The translations under genes were made by a program, and so were the position numbers. Of a stretch of DNA of 64,000 nt, positions 52,630 through 61,464 are shown piece by piece; position 1 is the first letter of the stretch; the number at the start of each line of letters is the position of its first letter. Source of the stretch: Siderastrea siderea (Eukaryota > Cnidaria > Anthozoa > Scleractinia > Rhizangiidae); NCBI GenBank assembly GCA_964030785.1, contig OZ034970.1:18410911-18474910 (forward strand), in the 5' to 3' direction. Below the pieces are notes generated by a model. It saw nothing but the letters and a program-made list of their open reading frames with translations, had not been told where the DNA came from and did no database searches.

Positions 52630-52916
52630 TTTCCCTATTTAAGAAGGTCTTTCCTTCCCTGGGACTCTATTTCGGAGCGGATGAGTACTGCAAAGATCTC
52701 AAGCGTCAAGACTTTGCTTCGGACGACGAGTATCTGGCCGAACGTGTCAAACGAGGTCTGGCTGCTTTATTCACGTTCCAACAGTGCCGACATCACCACC
52801 TCATTGATTTGGCTTTGGCGTTAGGGTTGAGTCCAGCCGAGATTCTGACCATTGTGGGACCCGAAACCGGTTACCTTTTTCCCAACGAATGCGCCCCGAC
52901 CCAGACATCGACATGA
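52630..52916 (+). CDS. open frame leading into the SLOG gene
   Basis: A protein-like frame without an obvious ATG: YFGADEYCKDLKRQDFASDDEYLAERVKRGLA, CRHHHLIDLALALGLSPAEILTIV, TGYLFPNE, ending at TGA 52914. It overlaps the start of the SLOG frame by 28 bp in a different frame. Either it is the N-terminal domain of the same protein, separated by a frameshift, or a leader ORF. A TATA-like CTATTTAAG at about 52635 lies inside its open region, so the true start is downstream of that. Confidence 0.4.
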
Positions 52917-53611
52917 TCGGAGAACAAGATCTAGACGCCATGCAACTCAACATTGGCCATGGGCATGTGGTGTACACCGGGGGAGCCAAAGGCACCGACG
53001 AATTGGTCGAACAAATGGCTAAACAGTTTGGCATGCACGTGGAAGTCCTGGTTCCCCCCAACCATCCCCGAGCCCAATTCATCACGCCTTCTACGGTGGA
53101 AGTGCTGATGCTCGCCAACCCTCATCTTCACCAGGCGGCTCATAAACTGGGGAAACGGATGCCCAGTCATTTTTACACGCTTCAATTGCTGCCACGCAAT
53201 TATCAAATTGCCAAAAAAGCGCATACCCTCTATGCTTTTGGCATATTGGAAAATGATGGCAAACGCGTGAAAGGGGGCACAGGCTGGACCGTCCAATTGG
53301 CCATGGATCAAGGCAAACAAGTCTACCTCTTTGATATTCCAAGTCAATCGTGGTACCGGTCGGACCATTACTACCAGGTCGACGACCATTCAACCACTCT
53401 GGTGGCTGGCAGTCAATTTGTACCTTGGGGTCCCAAAGGTCCCACCCTCCATCAAAGCAGTGCCGTGGTGGGGTCGCGAGATTTGGACAACAAAACCCGG
53501 GAGGAAATTCAAGCCTTATTCAATCGCACGTTCTGTCTACCCGAGAACGTTGACCAATTACGCCTGGAACTTTCATTTGTAAATAACTTTTATAATTTTT
53601 TATTTTTTTAA
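52889..53611 (+). CDS. SLOG-domain (LOG/DprA-like) nucleotide-binding protein
   Basis: 240 codons. VVYTGGAKGTDE (glycines 31, 32 and 35, Asp 37) followed by LVPPNHPRAQF, then RNYQIAKKAHTLYAFG (104-118) and GGTGWTVQLAMDQGKQVYLFD (129-149) are the nucleotide-loop, strand and GG-T motifs of the SLOG Rossmann superfamily. Family members bind nucleotides or their derivatives, cut nucleoside monophosphates, or act as sensors in conflict systems. The C-terminus runs into AT-rich DNA (NNFYNFLFF), so its natural end may be lost. It is the last coding gene before the right terminal repeats, the usual place for Polinton accessory genes. Confidence 0.8.
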   Translation: MRPDPDIDMIGEQDLDAMQLNIGHGHVVYTGGAKGTDELVEQMAKQFGMHVEVLVPPNHPRAQFITPSTVEVLMLANPHLHQAAHKLGKRMPSHFYTLQLLPRNYQIAKKAHTLYAFGILENDGKRVKGGTGWTVQLAMDQGKQVYLFDIPSQSWYRSDHYYQVDDHSTTLVAGSQFVPWGPKGPTLHQSSAVVGSRDLDNKTREEIQALFNRTFCLPENVDQLRLELSFVNNFYNFLFF

Positions 53612-53860
53612 TTGTAAGTAAATTTTTAGTTTTTACTTTTCAATTGTAAATAGCTGTTTTCAATTTTTCATTTTTTAGTTTTTACTTTTCAATTGTAAAG
53701 AACTTTTTTCAATTTTTTACTTTTCAATTTTTTAATTTGTAAATACCTTTTTACTCTTTAATTTTTCCATTGTAAATAGAGCACCCATGCTGCGTGGCAA
53801 GAGAGATGGACACGGAGTTGTAAAATAAAATCACTTGTTTTTAATTTAAAAAATTCAACA
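53585..53860. repeat. AT-rich tandem of TTTACTTTTCAATTGTAAA-like units
   Basis: Six or so imperfect copies of a roughly 20-40-bp unit with CAATTGTAAA lie directly after (and partly inside) the SLOG frame, followed by AATAAA at 53826. Confidence 0.6.
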
Positions 53861-53910
53861 GCTGACATCACTGGTTTTGCACGATTGTAACCCCTCCCCA
53901 TCCCTCCTTC

Positions 53911-54066
53911 ACATCACCTACTTGTCATTGGGCAAGGATGATGAATCAACCATGGGGATACCCCCCATCCCCCCAGTTGAGTCACCTACTTGTCATTGGG
54001 CAAGAATGATGAAACAACCAGGGGGATACCCCCCATCCCCCCAATTGAGTCACCTACTTGTCATTG
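53911..54066. repeat. 68-bp tandem repeat near the right end
   Basis: CACCTACTTGTCATTG starts at 53915, 53983 and 54051; units also contain GGGGATACCCCCCATCCCCCC. Just downstream is a TATA box. Similar in plan to 53-290. Confidence 0.8.
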
Positions 54067-54097
54067 GTCCGTCAACCCATGGCACGTGACCCTTTTT

Positions 54098-54460
54098 TCT
54101 CTATAAAAAAACGCAACCACTCGGCCTTCCCATTCCCTTCTTTTCACTCCAAGCAAGCAAGCAGGCAAGCAGGCAAGCAGGCAAGCAAGCAAGAATGTCA
54201 AGCAACACCTACGGATAGCGGTAAGCCGTTTTTTTCCTCGGTTCTTCACTAAAGGAAACCCACCCCTTTCAAAAACCAATCTAAGTAGTTAGCCTGTTCT
54301 GGAGCTAACCGGGCTAGGTCTCACGTGCTCCAGGATTTAATTAATGATTCGCTTTCTCTACATGACATCCCCTTTTTTTTAAATTTTCAGACTTTAAAGA
54401 CAGGTTTGACACACCACTTGGGTCCAGTCCACCCAAGCCTCACTCATTCATCATGCGGCC
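54098..54460 (+). other. right-end transcription unit with possible intron
   Basis: CTCTATAAAAAAACGC (about 54100) followed by a (CAAG)n(CAGG)n tract and an ATG at 54194 that reaches TAG after seven codons. GCGGTAAGCC (about 54220) is a good donor and a T-rich AATTTTCAG at about 54391 a good acceptor. A short spliced early transcript is possible; no coding content is evident downstream. Confidence 0.35.
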
Positions 54461-54523
54461 AACCTGCCCCTAGCTAGTTGGACTTTGACCTCCTGTTAAC
54501 GAACACCGCTGACCACTCACGAC

Positions 54524-55046
54524 CTCTTCTTCTTCACTCTGACCCAAGCCCCACGCGGTTCCTGGTTTGGACTTTGGACTCTGTCAAAACAATGGCACGC
54601 GCCGCTGACCATTTGGGTCCATGTACGTTCCCACTTGTAAAAAAGGAAAATCTGGATTAAATCATTTTTTTCAAAATGGCGTCTCTTGTCTGATCTGAGC
54701 CAGCGATCCCTTTTCCCTACGGGTCCGCGGTTTCCCAACCCAAACCACATGGCCCCCGTCCGCCATATTGGATGACGTCACTTCCGGTCCACTTCACTTC
54801 TGGTTGAGCCCACGATCCCTTTTTTCCCTACCGGTCCGCGGTTTCCCCACCCCAAAACCACGTGACTTCCGTCCGCCCTATTGGATGACGTCTCTTCCGG
54901 TTCCCCTCCACCAATCCGAAGCCAGGATTTAGGGTCATGTGACTTTTTCCATCCACCAATCAAGCGCCCGGATTTAGGGTCATGTGACCGTTTTCGACCA
55001 ATCAGCGTCTAGTGCCTTTTGGCCCATATGGGCGTACATTACTACT
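54524..55046. repeat. right terminal inverted repeat, with internal duplication
   Basis: Reverse complement of the left repeat. It is about 110 bp longer because a unit containing GGTCCGCGGTTTCCC and TTGGATGACGTC is present twice (54722 and 54833, offset 111 bp). The outermost 100 bp are nearly identical to the left end. Confidence 0.9.
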
Positions 55047-55052
55047 CTGGTA
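55047..55052. repeat. Polinton target-site duplication, right
   Basis: CTGGTA, identical to 35764-35769. Confidence 0.9.
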
Positions 55053-55980
55053 TTAGTTCTAAATGAACTGGTCTGTGAGCATCTAAAAATCAGTATCTTA
55101 ATTCACACGCTCACACACAACATAAAGCATCAAAAAGCAACTCGACCGTTACTTCGCACCTCACTTATGAATCGATTAATATTAATAGCTTTATCCCAGG
55201 AAAGTCTTGCTTTATCCTGATTGGACAGTTACGATGCATAATTATGCTTTAACACTATAAGGGCTCCTATTGATAGTAAATGCCTTGACTTCTGAAAGAG
55301 CTACCCTTTAAAATTTTAAATAAAGGAGTCTAATTTTAATGGCAACAGGAAGCCTTAGGTTATGTACACAGTTAGCACCTATCATAATTTTCCATCAGTC
55401 TTACCAGTCTTGAAACCTTTTCTTTCAGGAGGAGATTTTAAAGAAGACCAGCACCCAGTAACCTTGAATATAAGTTCATGAGCTTATGTTTGGGCTGTTG
55501 ATTTATATTCTTAGAAAACGTTTGTGAACCAAAGGATTTCCACATAGTTGTTGTCTTATCAATAAGTTTTCAAGAAGCTGACTCCACAAAATACATTGCA
55601 AGTGGTCAGAAATGTTAGAAATGGGAAGTAAAACTTGGCAACTCTTAACTTTAACTTGTAACTTCCAGCTTTGTCCTTGTTGTCCTCCTAAGTTTGTTAA
55701 AGGAAATAAAGGAACTTGCCTTGTGTTGTGGTCATCCAAAACAACCAGTCCTCTGAGGGGAATTGATTTTGGGTCCATAACATTTCATTGCCCTTCCCCT
55801 GCTCCTTTAGAAAACTGACGAGTCCCTAACTGGTCCCACACTCTAGGTTTTCATTTTAGCAGATTAGGAGTTTAAAGAAATGGAAGACCATGGCAGCTGT
55901 GTGTGCAACTTAGGCAGCTGCAAAAAAAGTCTGAAAAAATACAGGCTTGGTTGGGATATACATGTAAACCCAATGGGGGA
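55053..55980. other. gene-free stretch
   Basis: Host flank to the right of the Polinton. Short frames here have no domain signals. Confidence 0.4.
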
Positions 55981-56098
55981 GCAGGGATGGTGCAGTGGTG
56001 AGAGCACTCGCCTTCCACCAGTGTGGCCCGGGTTCGATTCCCGGTCCCGGTGTCATAATTTATGTGGGTTGAGTTTGTTGTTGGTTCTCGTCCTTGCT

Positions 56099-56130
<32 letters not shown>

Positions 56131-56260
56131 TCCTTCCATGAAAACCAACATTTCCAAATTCCAATTCGACCTGGACGTTTCGTAGGGCCATAAGGGAGAC
56201 TACAGTGTGACTGTAATTATGCACCCTACTGAAATAAAGTGTTTATTTATTTATTTATTT
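55981..56260 (+). mobile_element. tRNA-derived SINE
   Basis: RNA polymerase III box A TGGTGCAGTGG (55988-55998) and box B GGTTCGATTCC (56031-56041) lie 32 bp apart in a tRNA-like head; a unique body follows, and the 3' end is GTTTATTTATTTATTTATTTATG. A real tRNA gene is excluded because no acceptor stem closes. Confidence 0.8.
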
Positions 56261-56262
56261 AT

Positions 56263-56305
56263 GATAGCAGTGCAGCACTCTTACCAACTGAGCTATCAAG
56301 CCAGC
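56263..56305 (-). mobile_element. 5' fragment of a second tRNA-like SINE, inverted
   Basis: The minus strand reads GATAGCTCAGTTGGTAAGAG, a tRNA box A head, cut short after the anticodon arm region. It abuts the tail of the SINE at 55981-56260. Confidence 0.5.
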
Positions 56306-58079
56306 TTGGAGTTGTTGGTCTTTGTGTGAATTCAGACATATTCCCAAGAAAGACAAACCAAAATCATGTGCATGTATTCTTTTTCACACTGTTACAAATA
56401 TAGTTATTAGTATTTTAGGTAAGAAAAGAAAGAGCGGCTTTTCTACAATTTTAGTGATCTTCTAGATAGGTTATGTGTATTTTTTTTAAATAAAAGAGAA
56501 CCAAATGTTTCATTACTTCAAGCACAGGTAAATTTTACAGTGTAAATTAAACACAAAAGAACTGTTACTGGTTATTTTGCTTGGTTTTAAAGGTAAATAA
56601 TTTTTTAATTATGTTCCTTTTAAAAGTCAAGAAAAGTAAAGAGTAGGACAAATAATTTATTTGTTCTTTCTAGATCTGTGTGTGCTGCTTTTCAAACACG
56701 ATATTTTCTATTTTTAGTGGATGCTATGTGTACCTTTTACGTCTGGAATTAACCTTTTCTAATTGGAAATGTATTTAAATGAATCTTGTTTAGTATTAAA
56801 CACAGTGTACAATCATTAAAATTAATACAACTCACAACGTACTTTAAGCTTAACATGTAAAGAGCAAATTTGACACATTATGAATAGGTCTGTTTAAAAG
56901 ACATGGAGGTGAAATTTCTATGTGTTGTTCCTTAATAAACTTTGAATAGTTCCTAGAACATCACTAACTGGGTAGTTTTCTTCAGTATTATAACTAATTC
57001 GTAGGTTTTTGGTGAAGTACCGATCACTTTAAGTTTAAATTTCCCATTCCGCGTGCTTTTATTGATAACAGCTGCAGCTCTTGTCCTTGTTTCTTTCATC
57101 TCACGGAACTTATTTTGATGTTCTTGTAGCCTCGCTTTCCCCGTTCCTTTCCGCACGCCTTGCCACTTTAAAGTTAACACTGTTTAGCCTAACTTATTCT
57201 CACCTTATAATTCTATTCTCGGTTGAAAGCGATCGCTGTACCAAGCCCTATTGTAGGATATATAGCCCAAACAACACCTATCTGGCGACAAGATTCGAGT
57301 TATTTTTTTCACAGTTTTCTGCTGGCGCGTCATCTTGTTGGGTTTCCTTGGGCAATACAATTAAAAAACCCCTGATAAGAATCGATATTTCATACTGTTT
57401 CATGGCAGGAGTTTTTAGAAATCAAAGTAGCCAAATGAATGAACGAAGCAAAGTAGACTGAGGTGCGACCGTAGCGTAATTTTCATCGTATGTCGTATTG
57501 ACAGTGATACACACCTTGACGACTCCCTGTTGAGCCCTGCCACTTTTATCAATATTTTTTCTTGAAAAGTCGCTTCCTTAATTAATAAACTGTTACCAGC
57601 AAAAGGGATTTCGTGTACCAAAACCCACGACAAAAGTCTCGGATACTTGAAGCAAAATATTTGTTTGGAATAAAATTGAGCTTTTCTATTGCAGTTGCGC
57701 TGCTAACTGCTTGCGTCTGGGTACAATATTTTCGCTTAAGCAGCAAAAATCATATAATTTCTTTATCATATCGATTTTTACTTTTGCCTCGGCTATATGT
57801 TCCGTTTTTTTAACGTCAGAAATCATTCACAACCCCAAAACATGTAGTTTACGAGGCGGACGCCACTTTTTACCTCCCTCTTGTCAAGGAATTTGTCTTT
57901 CTGCCCCTTTCAAGCACAAATTAACCTTCAATGCGACAAACATTACGCATTTCCATTCACGTTCAACTTACTTTATTGTTAAACAGTACTTGGTCTTGCG
58001 TTGAAGTCTGTTATGATGATGAAGAACAAACACAGGAAGGCAAAACTTGCTTCTTCGTCGTCTAGTCATTGCTGGGAAC
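56306..58079. other. no convincing gene
   Basis: A minus-strand frame near 56953-57180 is Lys/Arg-rich (KWQGVRKGTGKARLQEHQNK) and a plus-strand frame at 57081-57461 overlaps it. Neither has a domain or splice support. Confidence 0.35.
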
Positions 58080-58338
58080 GACACTAACATTTACATCATC
58101 ATCTCTATTGTCACCATCAAAAATCTCTATGGGTAAACCATCAGAATCGGTTTTCACAAATTTCTGTAAGCGCACAGAGCTTGGTTCTTTTGTTACCATA
58201 CCAGGCAGCCCAATCAGCTAACGTAACATTTTCCAAATAAGGTGAATAAGGTCTGTGAGTATACCTTTTTATCAGCCCACCCGATTCAATATCCTCAGAG
58301 TCATCTTCTAGCTGCTGGATGTGATCAATTGATTTCAA
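58080..58338 (-). pseudogene. Helitron replicase/helicase-region fragment
   Basis: The minus strand gives GGLIKRYTHRPYSPYLENVTLADWAAWY, then after a stop SDGLPIEIFDGDN. The pattern (I)-RY--RP---E--TLA-(F/W)A-WY is frequent in Helitron-encoded proteins just before the helicase. Only about 85 codons remain. Confidence 0.5.
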
Positions 58339-58343
58339 GAGAC

Positions 58344-58640
58344 GAACCCTATAAAGTTAGGCGCTTTGAGGAACGCACAAAACTGTTTTCGGAAGCTTTT
58401 CGGATAAAATAGCTTTAAACCGACAACTGCTTCGCTTAAAAGATTATTACTACTGAAAACTTCTAGGACAAGAAAATCGACAGTTGCACAAAGAGATGGA
58501 CCGGACGGTGAAAATTGAAAGCAAAGCTTGTGCAGTTGTCTTGCGGCTGTGCTTAGACCTACTGTTATGAATAAACAAACACAAAATAATGGACAGAGAA
58601 ATCATTTTTGAAAAATATTTATTCGAAAACCCCTAAGTTT
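58344..58640. repeat. internal fragment of the 4-kb repeat family (copy 3)
   Basis: Matches 1893-2185 of copy 1 at high identity (for example TAAAGTTAGGCGCTTTGAGG) with sharp ends. Confidence 0.85.
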
Positions 58641-58759
58641 ATGGCGCGTTATCAGTGTCAAAATTATCTTTGTCCTAATATTATGAAATCTATACTGAAA
58701 TTAAAATGTCTGTCGTGACATTTAGGTGTTGGCAGCGTACACTTGACGTGAAAATAGAG

Positions 58760-58905
58760 ACTGTATTAACATTATGATATTCGTTACGACATTATGGTAT
58801 TCGACATTATGATGTTCGTTATGACATTATGATATTCGACATTATGATGTTCGTTATGACATGATATTCGACATTATGATGTTCGTCATGACATTTTGTC
58901 TTGTC
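58760..58905. repeat. TTATGATATTCGTTATGACA-type tandem repeat
   Basis: Words ATTATGAT(G/A)TTCG and TATGACATTATG recur about ten times in an irregular array. Confidence 0.7.
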
Positions 58906-59082
58906 TTGACATTATTTCTTTTTATTTTATTAGTTTATAGAATACGTTAAAGATACATTGAATTACATTCTTGATATTCGTCTTGATATTTGATCGTTTG
59001 TCTTTGACATTAAGAAAGCATGCACTGCGCGCTCATTTCCCCGCCACAAGAAATCACGTGACGTGTTCTTTGCGAATAAAAC

Positions 59083-59960
59083 ATGGCGGATGATTTTCGA
59101 CAGACGTTGATAAGGAGAATAGAAGGAATAATTTGCGATGTGCAGCGGCAGCTTCATGCCAGCAACGTGGAACGTGAAACATTAGATGGACTGTGTTTTC
59201 GTGGCGAACAGTTAGCGCGACAGGTAGCTAGACTGGTAACTGCCAATGTTTTAGATATCAGTGTATTGAATTGCATCATGTTCGCCTACGAAAAATTAAC
59301 TTTTTGTTCACAAGAAGTTGAAACTGGGGAAGTAGGTTACAGAGCAGCTTTAGTAAACTCTGGTATCCGTGGAAGACCTGCTTACCAGATCAGTAGAGAA
59401 CAACTGGCATATCTTCTCAGAGAACGATTTTCAAGAAGAGAGGTGGCCGACATGTTACGCGTTTCGCTAAGCACTGTGGCTCGTAGGATTCGTGAGTACG
59501 ATTTGGTAAACCTAGTACCGTATTCCACCATTTCCGATGCAGATTTAGACAGTGTTGTTAAAGATGTGCAGGCATTCTTTCCCAACATTGGGTATCGTCG
59601 TATGTTGGGTGAACTGACCCGTCGGGGCATAGTCATCCAGCACGCAAGAGTAAGAGCATCCATGATTCGAACTGATCCAGAAGGCGCTGTACGTAGATGG
59701 ATGGATACTATACAAAGACGATCCTACAGCGTTTACGGGCCAAATGCCTTGTGGCATATTGACGGGCACCACAAATTAATAAGGTAGTGATGTTATTATT
59801 ATGCATGAATATTTATATGCACCTATCAATGTTAAGCCCCAGGGTGTGGGGGGAGGGGGGACGGGCAACCCATGGGAATTTGACATCGTGAAGCTCTCCC
59901 AGGTTAGGGATTTTGGGTAAGAACTTTAAGCGGAGATGTGTGAAATTTGACATTCACTAC

Positions 59961-59991
<31 letters not shown>

Positions 59992-61150
59992 TCCAAAAAA
60001 TGTCAAAATCCCCTGGGTCTGGAGAAATGGACTTATTGTACTCCACTCAGTGCCATAACGATGTGTTTTTGTTCATTTTATTAATTAAAAGTGTAAGTTC
60101 ACTAAGTTTTACGTACATACATTACTTCGCTTAAAGGGTTTGTTTTACATCAGACATTATGCAGACATTTTTTAGTATTGCATTGTACACTTATGAATCA
60201 GTTTTGGTTTTTGTATATTTTTCCTAAGGTGGCGCCTCGTCGTTCACGGAGTAGATGGCTACTCAAGAATCCCAGTGTTCTTGCAATGTTCAGACAATAA
60301 TCGCGCATCAACAGTACTGGATGTTTTTCAAAACGCTGTAGGCAGTTATGGCCTTCCGTCTCGGGTTAGAGCGGACAAAGGTGGGGAAAATGTGGAAGTG
60401 TCTCTATTCATGCTTTCCCACCCTGCAAGAGGTCCTGGACGCGGAAGCATGATTACTGGATCGTCAGTCCACAACCAAAGAATTGAAAGGCTGTGGCGTG
60501 ATGTGTTCGCTGGTGTGATTAGCCTTTACTACAACCTTTTTAGTCATTTGGAGCGCACAGGGACACTGGATGTAGACAACGAAATTCACCTATTTTGTCT
60601 GCATTATGTGTACCTTCCCAGGATCAACAATCATTTACATGTGTGGAAAGAGGGTTGGATCAGAAAACCAATTTGTACAGAAAATGGCATGACACCAAGG
60701 CAACTTTTCATATCTGGCATGATGAGAATAGCAGGAAGTACTCATATAGTTGCTAAGGAAATGTTTGAAGATTTGAGAGAGGTAAGGTTAAAAAAATACA
60801 ATATCGGCATCTCTTCAGAAATGACATTGACCTTTAAATATTTGATCAAACTTAAGAATGAGATCATTTTTCACCTCCACCCCAAGTAACAACTATTGAA
60901 TGAACTTTCCCGTGTTTCCAAATTTCAGGATGAGTTAGAGCAGTATGGTCTAGACTGGGATGGTCCATTGCCAGAGTCAGATTCTGATGAATTGATTGAA
61001 GTGCCCTCGACAGAGAGTCCACTGAATAGACAACAAACACAAGAACTAACAGAAGCCATTGACCCACTGAGAAACAGTGACTGTTATGGAATTGATATTT
61101 TTATCGAAACTTTATTGCTTGTTACGTCAAGTCTCGAGCTTGCAACATAG
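59083..61150 (+). CDS. three-exon DDE integrase-type protein (transposase-derived), intact
   Basis: Exons 59083-59783, 60229-60781 and 60929-61150 join through GT/AG introns to 491 codons without a stop. The N-terminal half has a helix-turn-helix (REQLAYLLRERFSRREVADML, VSLSTVARRIREY); the core has Asp in LWHIDGHHKLIR (split by intron 1), Asp in VRADKGGENV and Glu in VHNQRIERLWRDVF. This resembles the eukaryotic integrase-like transposases often called IS3EU; the label is from memory and tentative. An acidic C-terminus (PESDSDELIEVPS) follows. No flanking inverted repeats were found, so it may be a domesticated or host-expressed gene. Confidence 0.85.
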
Positions 61151-61464
61151 TTGTCAACATTAACTTGTGAACTTACAATACAAGTTCTAGAAGTTTACAG
61201 AAATATCGGTACTATAAGAATCAAAACGTGGACACCGAGGTAAGAAAAACGTGTTTTCAACAATATAAAATAGCCATAGGTACTAGCCGGTGTAACAATA
61301 TGGGTATCCGTGGCAACTTTAATGCTACCAGCAAAATCATGCCTGCAATGTCTTAAGCAGATAATCATTTTCTGGTTTCAAGGAGAAACGTAACAAGGCA
61401 TAAGAAAAGCAGAAAATAAACGTGTTAACTGTCACTTAACGCATGGCCTTATTAGCATTAGTGT

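Larger units (their letters stand above)
35770..55046 (-). mobile_element. complete Polinton/Maverick (adintovirus-like), copy 2
   Basis: 19,277 bp between 6-bp duplications, with inverted repeats of 411 and 523 bp starting AGTAGTAATGTACG. It carries the full core set: protein-primed DNA polymerase B, DDE integrase with chromodomain, packaging ATPase, adenain-like protease, double-jelly-roll major capsid protein and penton. Extra genes include phospholipase A2, GRF zinc fingers, a 2TM protein and a SLOG protein. Most genes read right to left; one plus-strand gene faces the capsid block at 40.4-41.2 kb and one reads towards the right end. Polymerase, integrase, GRF and several small genes are broken, so it is a fossil provirus-like insertion. 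Confidence 0.95.

Noticed and set aside
53915..54066. CRISPR array
   Set aside because: Units are contiguous 68-bp repeats without spacers, in an animal genome.
55981..56055. tRNA gene
   Set aside because: Boxes A and B are present but there is no closing acceptor stem, and a SINE body and TTTA tail follow.
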